Origin: Gammaproteobacteria bacterium
GTDB lineage: Bacteria > Pseudomonadota > Gammaproteobacteria > Pseudomonadales > Pseudohongiellaceae
Assembly: GCA_029246545.1 (NCBI GenBank)
Contig: JAQWMX010000008.1
Location: 62,001 to 126,000 of the forward strand
Reading direction: 5' to 3'
DNA length: 64,000 nucleotides
The position numbers were made by a program, and so were the translations under genes. Shown piece after piece: positions 37,587 to 46,120 of the stretch; positions within the stretch are counted from its first letter, which is position 1; each line of letters opens with the position of its first letter. The notes under the pieces are model-generated. The model searched no databases and was not told the origin of the DNA. It saw nothing but the letters and a program-made list of their open reading frames with translations.

Positions 37587-37801
37587 TTATTTTTCTCGTT
37601 TGCGTGTACGCATATGATTGTATGAATGCAACTGAGTCTATCGGACTTACTCTGTTCTGGCGAGTAATGAGGAGATTTATTCTGCAAAAATTAACGGTTG
37701 TTAAATATAAAAAATATCTATATAGTTCAAAATGTTGCAATACATACTTAAAAATTAATATTAAGTATAGTGTGTAACCCTAAGTAATTTTGGAGTAATT
37801 A

Positions 37802-37894
37802 ATGAGCAAGAAGCCTGACATACTCGTCGTCCTTATGTTCATATTTGGTGCTGGTATTCTTATAAGTGGTGTAGCTCAAAGCGCGTTACTATAA
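37802..37894 (+). CDS. Small membrane peptide (30 residues), hypothetical
   Basis: ATG frame with GGAG six bases upstream. MSKKPDILVVLMFIF opens with a positively charged Lys-Lys-Pro stretch followed by one hydrophobic segment (residues about 7-26, GAGILISGVAQS at its end). The charge bias predicts a cytoplasmic N-terminus. It occupies the gap between divergently placed rpiA and the convergent formyl-THF ligase gene. The clean ribosome site and helix make translation likely; I do not recognise a family and assign no function. Confidence 0.55.
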   Translation: MSKKPDILVVLMFIFGAGILISGVAQSALL

Positions 37895-37926
37895 GTAGGT
37901 CATAGAGTTAGCCAAATCTAACCTGG

Positions 37927-38556
37927 TCAGTTTGCAAATGTATAAATAGCCTGATCAGTAATAATTTTATCTAAAGGAACGTCCCATTCGGCGCGTTCAA
38001 GATGCTCTACCCTCTGGCATTCGTGCCCTAAACCAATTAAATTCGGGATTTTTATAGAACTTAGCGACTTTTCGCTTTTTTTTTCTAGAATAAATGCCAA
38101 ACTCCTATCATAATAGCCTTTCCCCATGCCAAGGCGAGTACCGTTCAAATCAAATGCAACAAGCGGCATAAATATAATGTCTATATGTTCTGGGGCAAGG
38201 GCGTTGTTGGGATATAGCTCAGGCTCTAGGATGCCATAGGCATTTTTAGTAAGTGAAGATTTCGTTTGATATTCCACAAAGGTTAAGGAAGAGTTGGTAG
38301 GGCTAATTATAGGTAAAAAAATGTGTTTACCCTGCTTTAACGCTGCTTGTAGGGCAGATGATGGATTAATTTCACCATCGAAAGCTTGATAAAAGGCTAT
38401 GTTCGAAGCATTTTTAAAGTCATCATCTTCAAAAATATGCTCTAGAAGGTTCTCTGCAGCTAAGAATTGCTGTTCAGGACTTAAAGATCGGCGAAGTTGG
38501 CGTAAAGTACTGCGTTGATGTGAGTGCTTACTCACATTATGAGTATTGTTTTGCAT
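37927..38556 (-). CDS. fau: 5-formyltetrahydrofolate cyclo-ligase
   Basis: ATP-dependent enzyme that salvages 5-formyl-THF into 5,10-methenyl-THF. 209 residues of the YgfA/MTHFS family: the basic N-terminal LRQLRRSLSPEQQ, FYQAFDGEINPSSAL, KHIFLPIIS, ILEPE, DIIFMPLVAFDLNGTRLGMGKGYYDRSLAF with the phosphate-binding GxGxGYYDR, and LIGLGHECQRVE. It lies directly downstream of the 6S RNA, the arrangement found throughout Gammaproteobacteria, so it is probably co-transcribed with ssrS. E. coli calls it ygfA or fau. Confidence 0.93.
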   Translation of the reverse strand: MQNNTHNVSKHSHQRSTLRQLRRSLSPEQQFLAAENLLEHIFEDDDFKNASNIAFYQAFDGEINPSSALQAALKQGKHIFLPIISPTNSSLTFVEYQTKSSLTKNAYGILEPELYPNNALAPEHIDIIFMPLVAFDLNGTRLGMGKGYYDRSLAFILEKKSEKSLSSIKIPNLIGLGHECQRVEHLERAEWDVPLDKIITDQAIYTFAN

Positions 38557-38600
38557 GGTTTTATTAGAATATTTACCATTCTTGGCTTTGATTAGATATT

Positions 38601-38779
38601 GAGACTCTCCGGAATACCGCTACCAACGGAGTCCTGAACCCAAGAGTTCAGGTGGTGACTCGTCCGGCATATCAGGCTTTCCGACTAGCGGACATGCACA
38701 ACAATGCCATTAGGCAAGTCTCCGGGGTGTAGTTATCGGCTCAGGGACATATTGATTGGCCAATATCCAAGAGAGCTTG
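38601..38779 (-). ncRNA. ssrS: 6S RNA
   Basis: Regulatory RNA that binds sigma70-RNA polymerase by mimicking an open promoter. Leftward, the transcript opens with GCTCTCTTGGATATTGG and includes CCCTGAGCCGAT, the best-conserved 6S block, an ACCTGAACTCTTGGGTTCAGG hairpin (positions near 38634-38655) and a closing TATTCCGGAGAG. The two ends pair over about 11 of 12 positions (CTCTCTTGGATA with TATTCCGGAGAG), giving the terminal stem, and the central region can form the large open bubble. The length of about 179 bases matches E. coli (about 184). Position between zapA and the formyl-THF ligase gene is the conserved location. Exact ends are estimated. Confidence 0.93.
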
Positions 38780-38784
38780 AGTCT

Positions 38785-38790
38785 ATTATA
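38785..38790 (-). promoter_or_regulatory. -10 element of the 6S RNA promoter
   Basis: A perfect leftward TATAAT sits six to seven bases before the predicted 5' end of 6S RNA. No good -35 TTGACA is visible at 16-18 bases (closest reads TTCCAC), so the promoter may rely on the -10 and flanking bases. Confidence 0.6.
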
Positions 38791-38825
38791 GACATTTATA
38801 CTTGGGGTGGAAGGGTAAAAAGTAC

Positions 38826-39137
38826 TTATATTTCGAATTGACGTGAAGTTTGTAGAGCTGATTCGATTTTCTTTTCTAGTTCCGTTAAGAATTGCTGAGC
38901 ACCGCTTTCAGAGTCATCAGCCTGTTGAGAGTTCTGTAGAAGTTCGTATGAGATATTGAGTGCGGTCATTACAGCAATTTTTTCAAAACCAAGTGTAGAT
39001 CCTTGCTTTTTAACCTTCTCCATTTGCTTGTTTAGGTAGGCGGCAGCTTGTTTTAAAGCGTCTTCTTCATCTGCGCCACAAGCGATTTGATAATCTCTAC
39101 CTATGATTTTAATAGTGATACTGTTTTTATCAGACAT
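38826..39137 (-). CDS. zapA: Cell division protein ZapA
   Basis: 103-residue FtsZ-associated protein that cross-links FtsZ protofilaments at midcell. Features: an N-terminal beta segment ITIKIIGRDYQIACGADEE, then ALKQAAAYLNKQMEKV and IAVMTALNISYELLQ, and a C-terminal coiled coil ending in LTELEKKIESALQ, all typical of ZapA. It lies 15 bases after the coiled-coil (TIGR02449-like) gene and upstream of 6S RNA, the standard gammaproteobacterial order. Confidence 0.92.
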   Translation of the reverse strand: MSDKNSITIKIIGRDYQIACGADEEDALKQAAAYLNKQMEKVKKQGSTLGFEKIAVMTALNISYELLQNSQQADDSESGAQQFLTELEKKIESALQTSRQFEI

Positions 39138-39152
39138 GCTTATCTTAACCCC

Positions 39153-39362
39153 TTATGCGTCTTGTTCTAGGGTTTTAAGGCGCCGCAGAACTTTTTCTAG
39201 ACGCACCCTTGCTAATTGGTTCTTATCTAATAGAGTTTTGCGCTCATCTTCCCAGCCGCTAACCTTATCACGTAAATTTTGGTTTTCAGACTTCATATCA
39301 GAGCAAAGTTGAATAAGCTCATCAACTTTTTCTTCTACGCCACTGAAATTAGAATCACTCAT
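39153..39362 (-). CDS. Small coiled-coil protein, TIGR02449-like
   Basis: 69 residues from the ATG at 39362; longer in-frame starts at 39377 and 39422 add residues that do not look conserved. The whole chain is a predicted coiled coil (EEKVDELIQLCSDMKSENQNL, then LLDKNQLARVRLEKVLRRLKTLEQ; each quoted in part) with leucines in heptad spacing. Proteins of this size just upstream of zapA belong to the TIGR02449 family, and they resemble ZapB, which joins ZapA in cell division. A division role is inferred from position. Confidence 0.75.
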   Translation of the reverse strand: MSDSNFSGVEEKVDELIQLCSDMKSENQNLRDKVSGWEDERKTLLDKNQLARVRLEKVLRRLKTLEQDA

Positions 39363-39545
39363 TGTATAAATACTCATCAATTTCTGACCGGTTACTATAA
39401 ATCGCAAGGTGCAAAGGGTCAACAGACTTTTTCTTAAAATATTCAGGTTAATCAGACTGTTGTTAATAATACTTCATCTTAAGCGCGAATATTTTTTAAT
39501 GAGAGGGTATTATTAGGCTCTAGAAAATTAAAGAAGATATCTGGC

Positions 39546-40112
39546 GTGACACCTGACTTTGATAAGGTTGCTACTTTACTAGCTAATAATAAAATATTTA
39601 ATTCAGTCTCTGAATTACATGGCGTTGTTTGTGGTCAGCTATGTGCTGGCAGTAAAGACAATGATGCAACTTTAAGCTGGCAATTACTCGGCCAGGAAAA
39701 CAAACCCAGTAAAATAATGAACGATCTAATAATTCGGTTGCAGTTAAATGTACTAGAGCAGCTAAATTCAGAGGATTATTCATTCGAGCTATTGTTACCT
39801 GACGATGATGAGGAGCTTACAATTCGCTTACATGCTCTGGGTAATTGGTGTGAAGGATTTATTTCCGGTTTTGGTGGGGCATATGCCAAAGGTAACAGCA
39901 CTCTTCTAGAAGAGACTCGTGAAGTTCTGAAGGACTTTACAGCTATCGCTAATGTTGATGACAGTGAACAAGAAGAAGTTGACAGTGATGAGCAAGATTA
40001 TATGGAAGTTTTAGAATATGTGCGTATGGCAGCATACTCAGTTTTTCTACAAAACCATTCAGAAAAAGCGAGTTTAGTTTCAGAAACAATTGATAACACT
40101 AACTTACATTAA
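39546..40112 (+). CDS. UPF0149 (YgfB/YecA-like) family protein
   Basis: 188 residues from a GTG start. Family features are SVSELHGVVCGQLCAG near the N-terminus, a helical middle, GNWCEGFISGFGGAY (about 102-116) and the acidic DYMEVLEYVRMAAYSVF near the end. YgfB-type proteins lie upstream of pepP in many gammaproteobacteria, and in Pseudomonas one was shown to influence antibiotic resistance by regulating gene expression. The C-terminal cysteine-rich SEC-C segment of longer YecA proteins is absent. It is divergent from the zapA cluster and pepP follows after eight bases. Confidence 0.87.
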   Translation: MTPDFDKVATLLANNKIFNSVSELHGVVCGQLCAGSKDNDATLSWQLLGQENKPSKIMNDLIIRLQLNVLEQLNSEDYSFELLLPDDDEELTIRLHALGNWCEGFISGFGGAYAKGNSTLLEETREVLKDFTAIANVDDSEQEEVDSDEQDYMEVLEYVRMAAYSVFLQNHSEKASLVSETIDNTNLH

Positions 40113-40120
40113 GAAAAATT

Positions 40121-41434
40121 ATGAGTATAAAAAAGAATGAATTCATAAAGCGCCGTAAAGATTTAATGGCGCATATGGAAATAGACAGTATTGCGATTTT
40201 AGCAGCAGCAAAACCTGCTTTGCGAAATGGCGATGCCGATTATGCTTATAGACAAAATAGTGATTTCTATTACTTGACGGGTTTTGCAGAAGCTAACGCT
40301 GTATTGGTGCTTATCCCTGGACGTGGAAAAGGCGAATGTCTTTTATTTTGTCAGGAAAAAGATGAAGTTAAAGAATTATGGAATGGTAAGTTACTTGGAC
40401 CAGAAGCCGCTATAAAAACTTTGGGTCTTGATGACTGTTTCCCAATCACAGATATTGATGACATTTTGCCAGGCTTAATTGAAGGTAGAGAGCGAGTTTA
40501 TTCGCCAATGGGAAAAGATGAAGCATTTGATCACCAGGTAATGGAATGGGTGCGTGTAATAAGAAGTAAAGTTCGTAGTGGCGCGCATCCACCAGGTGAA
40601 TTTTTAGTGCTGGATCATTTACTTCATGAAATGCGTTTAGTTAAGTCAAAAACTGAATTGGAATTAATGAAGAAATCTGGGCAAATCGCAGTAGCGGCTC
40701 ATGAGCGTGCCATGAAAATTTGTAAACCAGGCATGAATGAATATGAATTAGAAGCTGAATATTTGTATGAGTTTGCTCGTAATGGCAGTCGTGCACCGGC
40801 CTATAACTCTATAGTTGCAGGAGGAGCAAATGCATGTATTTTGCACTACATCGATAATAACCAAGCACTTTCAGATGGTGATTTAGTGTTAATTGATGCT
40901 GGGTGTGAATATGAATATTACGCCTCTGATATTACTCGTACCTTTCCAGTAAATGGCAAATTTAGCCCTGAGCAAAAAGCAGTATATGAAGTAGTGCTTG
41001 AGGCTCAACTTGAGGCAATAAAAGCAATTAAGCCAGGCGCGCATTGGGATGACCCACACAATCGCACGGTAGAAGTTATAACAGCTGGCTTAGTCGAATT
41101 GGGTTTACTAAAAGGCAAAGTTGAAACCTTGATTGAAGAGGGGGCATTCAAAGATTTTTATATGCATAGAGCGGGGCACTGGCTTGGTATGGATGTGCAT
41201 GATGTTGGCGACTATAAGATTGAAGGTGATTGGCGTGTATTAGAACCAGGCATGGTGTTAACAATCGAGCCCGGCATTTATATCTCTTCTAACAATACTA
41301 AGGTTGACGCTAAATGGCGTGGTATTGGTATTAGAATTGAAGATGATGTGGCCGTAACTAAAAATGGTAGTGAAATTCTTACTGGCAGCTTAGCAAAAAC
41401 TGTCGATGAGATAGAGGCCTTTATGGCAGCTTAA
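40121..41434 (+). CDS. pepP: Xaa-Pro aminopeptidase P
   Basis: Cytosolic dinuclear-metal peptidase that removes an N-terminal residue preceding proline. The 437 residues show an N-terminal creatinase-like domain (about 1-165; FYYLTGFAEANAVLVLIPG) and a pita-bread domain with the five metal ligands: LIDAGCEYEYYASDITRTFPV (two Asp), GHWLGMDVHDVG (His), TIEPGIYI (Glu) and GIGIRIEDDVAV (Glu). The length equals E. coli PepP. It is followed after one base by ubiH; the pepP-ubiH order is conserved. Confidence 0.96.
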   Translation: MSIKKNEFIKRRKDLMAHMEIDSIAILAAAKPALRNGDADYAYRQNSDFYYLTGFAEANAVLVLIPGRGKGECLLFCQEKDEVKELWNGKLLGPEAAIKTLGLDDCFPITDIDDILPGLIEGRERVYSPMGKDEAFDHQVMEWVRVIRSKVRSGAHPPGEFLVLDHLLHEMRLVKSKTELELMKKSGQIAVAAHERAMKICKPGMNEYELEAEYLYEFARNGSRAPAYNSIVAGGANACILHYIDNNQALSDGDLVLIDAGCEYEYYASDITRTFPVNGKFSPEQKAVYEVVLEAQLEAIKAIKPGAHWDDPHNRTVEVITAGLVELGLLKGKVETLIEEGAFKDFYMHRAGHWLGMDVHDVGDYKIEGDWRVLEPGMVLTIEPGIYISSNNTKVDAKWRGIGIRIEDDVAVTKNGSEILTGSLAKTVDEIEAFMAA

Positions 41435-41435
41435 T

Positions 41436-42722
41436 ATGGCTGGTACTCAACATACACAACAGACAAACCATACTCAACACGAAAAGTATGATGTGGTTAT
41501 TATAGGCGGCGGCATGGTGGGTTTGAGCCTAGCCTGCGCGTTACAATTATTTTTGCAAAAAAAATCTTTTAATAAAACAGTAAAAATTATATTACTGGAA
41601 TCTCACCAGATTAAAACTGATAAGGTTCTGCAACCCGGTTTTGATTCGCGTTCGACAGTACTTTCATTTGGTACTGTGAGTTACCTGAAAAAATTAGGTC
41701 TTTGGGATGAAATAAAATCCAAGGCCGAGGCTATAAAAAACATTCATGTTTCTGATCAAAATCACTTTGGCAGTGCCCAAATCAAAGCGCAAGAAACTGG
41801 CGTAGAATCTTTAGGTAAAGTGATAGAGAATCAGGACTTAGGCATGGCACTTAATAAGGCTGTGCTTGAGCAAAAACAAATTGAAGTTAAAAGTCAGGTA
41901 CAAGTAAACCTTATTTCTCATCAAGCAGAAATTGCACTATTAGAATGCCAAAACTCGAAGGAAACTTTCAAGGTTGAAGCCTCTTTAGTAGTTCTAGCTG
42001 ATGGTGGGCGTTCAGGTTTAAGAGAAAAATTGGGCATACATCATAAGCAAGAAAGTTATGGTCAGGTAGCTATTATAGCCAATGTGGCTTTTAGTGAGCC
42101 TCATCATAATGTTGCTTATGAACGCTTTACTCCAAATGGCCCACTCGCATTATTACCGTTGAATAATTTTGAGCAAGATAACCGTGCTGCTCTAGTTTGG
42201 ACGCAAAATGCTCAGGAATATAAAGAAATCATTGATCTTGACGATGATAGTTTTCTTTTGAAATTACAAGAAGAGTTTGGTCAACGCCTCGGTACGTTTT
42301 ATAGAGTTGGAGAACGTGCATCATTCCCACTCAGTTTATTAGAAGCTGAAGAGCAGATTAGACATAACCTAGTGTTACTAGGCAACGTGGCTCACACCTT
42401 ACATCCAGTTGCTGGGCAAGGATTTAATTTGGCTTTTCGAGACGCAATGCGTTTGGCAGAAAATATATCTAAGTCAATTGAGTTAGGAGAGAATCCTGGC
42501 AGTTACCCTCGTTTACAAGAATATCTTAAATCTACATCGCTCGATCAAGATGCGACAATTGGTTTTAGTCATCACCTCACCAAATTTTTTTCAAGCAACC
42601 AGCAAGCCTTAGTTTGGTTTAGGAAATTTGGCTTGTTAAGTGTCGATCTTTTGCCTCCGCTTAAACAGGCTTTTAGTAATCAGGCCATGGGTGTAAGAGA
42701 CAGGATGATCAAAGTTATTTAA
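41436..42722 (+). CDS. ubiH: UbiH-type FAD-dependent hydroxylase of ubiquinone synthesis
   Basis: Flavoprotein mono-oxygenase that hydroxylates the ubiquinone ring, implying aerobic respiration with ubiquinone. The 428 residues have the FAD Rossmann motif GGGMVGLSLACAL, a conserved DSRSTVLSFGTVSYL, the second FAD/NADH motif LVVLADGGRSGLR, and the ribityl-binding GNVAHTLHPVAGQGFNLAFRD. Position after pepP identifies it as UbiH/VisB rather than UbiI or UbiF. The usual partner visC/ubiI does not follow; instead a small unrelated gene does. The first 12 residues (rich in His, Gln, Thr) before the conserved part are variable. Confidence 0.92.
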   Translation: MAGTQHTQQTNHTQHEKYDVVIIGGGMVGLSLACALQLFLQKKSFNKTVKIILLESHQIKTDKVLQPGFDSRSTVLSFGTVSYLKKLGLWDEIKSKAEAIKNIHVSDQNHFGSAQIKAQETGVESLGKVIENQDLGMALNKAVLEQKQIEVKSQVQVNLISHQAEIALLECQNSKETFKVEASLVVLADGGRSGLREKLGIHHKQESYGQVAIIANVAFSEPHHNVAYERFTPNGPLALLPLNNFEQDNRAALVWTQNAQEYKEIIDLDDDSFLLKLQEEFGQRLGTFYRVGERASFPLSLLEAEEQIRHNLVLLGNVAHTLHPVAGQGFNLAFRDAMRLAENISKSIELGENPGSYPRLQEYLKSTSLDQDATIGFSHHLTKFFSSNQQALVWFRKFGLLSVDLLPPLKQAFSNQAMGVRDRMIKVI

Positions 42723-42764
42723 TTTTATTTATTTTTTGGGAGTTTCTTTAGTTAAAGAAAATTA

Positions 42765-43127
42765 ATGATGAATAAATTGCAATCGTTACTTTTAAAAAAA
42801 GAACTAAGCATTTTACATGATGATTTTTCTAACAAGACTGAAAAGTTATTAGGCGATGAGCTTTGGGAAATATCAGCAGATGGCTCAACTCATAATCGGG
42901 AACAACTTTGTGCTTGGCTGAAAAATAAAGCAGCTGACTCCCGTTGGGAGATTAAAGATTTTGAGATTAAAGAATTGGCTGAAGGTGTAGCGCTGACGGT
43001 TTATTGGGCAAAAATGTCAGTACCCTTAGTGTCTGAATCAAACGGCGCGATTCATAGTTCAGTTTGGAAGAAAAATACTAAAGGTGCATGGCAAATGGCA
43101 TTTCACCAAGCGACTCAAGTTAGTTAA
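42765..43127 (+). CDS. SnoaL/DUF4440-like small protein
   Basis: 120 residues with no signal peptide. The pattern is that of NTF2-like DUF4440 proteins: an opening helix (LLKKELSILHDDFSNKTEKLL), then LLGDELWEISADGSTHNREQLCAWLKN, a beta section with DFEIKELAEGVALTVYW, and SSVWKKNTKGAWQMAFHQATQ, where HSSVW...WQMAFHQ is the characteristic end. Function is unknown. Two ATGs in a row (42765, 42768) could each serve as start. It lies 42 bases after ubiH on the same strand. Confidence 0.78.
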   Translation: MMNKLQSLLLKKELSILHDDFSNKTEKLLGDELWEISADGSTHNREQLCAWLKNKAADSRWEIKDFEIKELAEGVALTVYWAKMSVPLVSESNGAIHSSVWKKNTKGAWQMAFHQATQVS

Positions 43128-43162
43128 GGACTTTTAGTTAAGGACTTTAATTAAGGGCTTAG
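43122..43162. repeat. 14-base tandem repeat spanning a stop codon
   Basis: Three consecutive units: AGTTAAGGACTTTT, AGTTAAGGACTTTA and the poorer ATTAAGGGCTTAG. The first unit contains the TAA stop of the DUF4440-like gene and the last abuts the stop of the convergent phosphate transporter gene. It probably arose by slippage. Confidence 0.8.
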
Positions 43163-43163
43163 T

Positions 43164-44438
43164 TTAGCCGCCACCAAAAACAAACTTTAAGATATAGAAG
43201 AAGATTATTGCCAGAATCGCTCCAGCTGGCAAGGTAACTATCCAGGAAATAAAAATTCGTTTAATTACCCCACCGTTTATCGCTTTACTTCCAGCCCTGG
43301 CTAAGCCTACTCCCAATACAGCCCCAACCAATGTATGAGTCGTTGAAATTGGAATGCCTGTTGCAGAAGCAATCACAACAGTTGTTGCAGCCGATAGTTC
43401 TGCTGAAAATCCTAATGTAGGCGTGAGGTGGGTAATTTTTTTGCCGACTGTGGCCATTACCTTATGACCGTACATCATCAAGCCCACAACGATACCTATA
43501 CCGCCGAGAAAAAGTATCCAAAGTGGCATTATTGATTCCTGAGCTACTTCACCAGATCGGACTATTGCGTTGACTGCAGCCAATGGCCCAATGGCATTAG
43601 CTACATCATTTGAGCCATGGGCGAAAGCCATGCTGCAAGCTGTGAAGATCATTAAAGTAGCAAATACTTTTTCTATTCTGCTTAAGTGCAATTCGTGATC
43701 TTCATCTATATGTGGTTCTATTTTGCTTTGCATATAGATGCCAATTACCATGACAAATAAGCCAATCGCGATTGATGCTGCAATGGATTCTAAAAAACTT
43801 ACCTCAAGGCCAACATGTGACAAGCCTTTTAAGAATGTCACCATGGAAATCATGAAGCCAACCAGAAACATGTAGATTGGGATATAACGTCTGGCATTAT
43901 CTAATGGCTTTTCTGTATCAAGAATCAATATGTGAACAGAGCGGTAGATAATAAAAGCGAATGCGCCGGCCATTACGGGAGAACTTATCCAGCTCATAAC
44001 GATGGTGCCAACTTTTAGCCAGCTTACGGAATCAACCCCAATACCGACTGCAGCAAAGCCTACTATTGCGCCGACAATTGAATGAGTGGTCGAAACAGGC
44101 CAGCCTTTCGTGGAGGCTATGAATAGCCAGACTGCTGCTGCCAGTAATGCGGATATCATGCCGTAGACTAGTAATTCAGGTGTTCCTGATAGCAGAGCGG
44201 GGTCTACTATACCGCGACGAATGGTTGAGGTAACTTCCCCTCCCGCTAAAAATGCTCCTGTGAATTCAAAAATAGCCGCAATTAGAATTGCTTGTTTTAC
44301 AGTGATCGCTCCAGACCCAACTGAAGTACCCATGGCGTTTGCTACATCATTGGCGCAAATGCCCCAGGCCATAAAAAAGCCGAAAATAATGGCTAGAACA
44401 AGTAAGATGGTGCCGTATTCACTTAGAATATCCATCAA
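43164..44438 (-). CDS. pit: PiT-family inorganic phosphate transporter
   Basis: Inner-membrane symporter for inorganic phosphate. The 424 residues are almost wholly hydrophobic with about ten helices. The two inverted PiT signature repeats are clear: GICANDVANAMGTSVGSGA in the N-terminal half with WPVSTTHSIVGAIVGFA, and AHGSNDVANAIGPLAAV with IPISTTHTLVGAVLGVG in the C-terminal half. No PhoU-like partner gene lies next to it, and no convincing Pho box was found in the 261-base region upstream that it shares with the srmB-like gene. Confidence 0.93.
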   Translation of the reverse strand: MMDILSEYGTILLVLAIIFGFFMAWGICANDVANAMGTSVGSGAITVKQAILIAAIFEFTGAFLAGGEVTSTIRRGIVDPALLSGTPELLVYGMISALLAAAVWLFIASTKGWPVSTTHSIVGAIVGFAAVGIGVDSVSWLKVGTIVMSWISSPVMAGAFAFIIYRSVHILILDTEKPLDNARRYIPIYMFLVGFMISMVTFLKGLSHVGLEVSFLESIAASIAIGLFVMVIGIYMQSKIEPHIDEDHELHLSRIEKVFATLMIFTACSMAFAHGSNDVANAIGPLAAVNAIVRSGEVAQESIMPLWILFLGGIGIVVGLMMYGHKVMATVGKKITHLTPTLGFSAELSAATTVVIASATGIPISTTHTLVGAVLGVGLARAGSKAINGGVIKRIFISWIVTLPAGAILAIIFFYILKFVFGGG

Positions 44439-44699
44439 AAACCTCTATGAACAATTATGTAATTTAAATATGAATAAGTGGCTAACATAAATTTTTGCTG
44501 TAGGCTTACATCTGTAAATTTCTCGATCATTATACATTTCACTTAACGAGAATCTACAACAAGATTGCTCTCAATTAAGAAATATTCGTAATAGTATTTC
44601 ATGCAGAATATAGATGTAGTTGATAATGATATACAGTGACTATAATTACTTTATCACTAATATTTTCTTTATAAATTAGACGTAAAAAAAGGCAATTTT

Positions 44700-46040
44700 T
44701 TGACACAGTCCAATCTTAAATTTTCAGATTTAGTTTTAAATAATCGGTTATTAAAAGCTCTTACTGAACTGGAACTAGAAACCTGTACGCCTATGCAAAC
44801 TAAAGTATTACCTGTTGCATTCCAGGGTAAGGATATATTAGTCAGTGCAGAAACTGGCAGCGGTAAGACGATTGCTTACCTATTACCTGTCTTAAATAAA
44901 ATCACTCAACAGGATTCGCCTAATACAGCTACGCGTTGTTTGATATTGGTTCCTACCAGAGAGCTAGCGGAACAAATTGAAGTGCATTGTAAGACGCTAT
45001 GTAAATTCACTCAAATTCGTTGTTTAAGCTTGATCGGAGGGCTTCCTTTCAGGGAGCAAAAGGCTCAAATTAGAAAAAATCCAGAAATTTTAATAGCAAC
45101 TCCTGGCCGAATTCTTGAGCACGTTCAAAAAGGTTCAGTAGAGCTAGGCGATTTGGAAACCTTAATATTGGATGAAGCAGATCGTATGCTGGATATGGGT
45201 TTTCGTGAAGATGTGATGGAAATTTGCCAAGCCTGTAATCTCGATAGACAAACTTTTTTATTATCAGCAACATTGCAGCATACAGGTATTGAAAAGGTTG
45301 CAGAGTCTATTTTAAATAAAGCTGTGCATATTGAAATTGGGGATTTTAGAAAACAAGATAATAATATCTTACAAAAGATAGTTTTGGCGGATTCGGTAGA
45401 TCATAAAAGCCAATTGATAGCAAAAATATTACAAAGTCATGAGTATGAAAAAGTTTTAATCTTCACTAATACAAGAGACCAAGCAAAGAAGTTAGATGCC
45501 TTTTTACAGTATAAAAAGCTTACTACAGACTACTTACATGGAGAATTAAGTCAGGATGAACGACAAATAGTGATGCGGCAATTTAGGCTTGGTAAAACGA
45601 ACATTTTAGTTGCAACAGATTTGGCTGCTAGAGGTTTAGATATTAAAGGTCTAGATTTAGTCATAAATTTTGATATGGCACGTTCTGGTGATGATCATCT
45701 TCACAGAATCGGAAGAACAGGAAGGGCTGGTGAATCTGGTACGGCGATTTCTCTTATCAATGCTAATGATTGGAATTTAAGTCAAGGCATTGCAAGGTAT
45801 CTGAATATTGAATTTGAAGTTCTTACAGTAAAAGGCTTGGAAGCAAAATTCAAAGGAAAGGTTGAAACTAGGCTGAAGAAAAAACATCGACCTAAAAATC
45901 TAAAGGGGAAAAACAAGACCGCTCCAAAAGCAAAACAAAGGGTTCGTAATAAAAAGAATGTTGGTAAGCGTAGAAAATCTGCCAGCATTGTTAATCCAGC
46001 ATTAGACAACGATGGATTGTCACCGCTTAAAAGAAAATAA
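44700..46040 (+). CDS. srmB: DEAD-box RNA helicase, SrmB-like
   Basis: 446-residue helicase, TTG start with AAGG eight bases upstream. Motifs: Q motif TCTPMQTKVLPVA, motif I AETGSGKT, Ia VPTRELAEQIE, motif II LDEADRMLDMGF, motif III SATLQ, V ATDLAARGLD and VI HRIGRTGRAG. The short core with a basic tail (KKHRPKNLKGKNK, then KQRVRNKKNVGKRRK) and the EADRMLDMGF and SATLQH forms agree with SrmB, which helps 50S assembly; RhlE is the main alternative. It is the second DEAD-box gene of the window and is distinct from DeaD, lacking the DbpA domain. Confidence 0.82.
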   Translation: MTQSNLKFSDLVLNNRLLKALTELELETCTPMQTKVLPVAFQGKDILVSAETGSGKTIAYLLPVLNKITQQDSPNTATRCLILVPTRELAEQIEVHCKTLCKFTQIRCLSLIGGLPFREQKAQIRKNPEILIATPGRILEHVQKGSVELGDLETLILDEADRMLDMGFREDVMEICQACNLDRQTFLLSATLQHTGIEKVAESILNKAVHIEIGDFRKQDNNILQKIVLADSVDHKSQLIAKILQSHEYEKVLIFTNTRDQAKKLDAFLQYKKLTTDYLHGELSQDERQIVMRQFRLGKTNILVATDLAARGLDIKGLDLVINFDMARSGDDHLHRIGRTGRAGESGTAISLINANDWNLSQGIARYLNIEFEVLTVKGLEAKFKGKVETRLKKKHRPKNLKGKNKTAPKAKQRVRNKKNVGKRRKSASIVNPALDNDGLSPLKRK

Positions 46041-46120
46041 ATAACCTTTTCATGATATCATTTTGACATAATTCACTGAATTACTAACTGATTGATTTAA
46101 AACAGTATTTGAGAATTAAT

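Noticed and set aside
44439-44699. Pho box upstream of the phosphate transporter
   Set aside because: Two CTGT motifs occur near 44500-44520 but are spaced 14 bases apart rather than 11 and the flanks do not fit.
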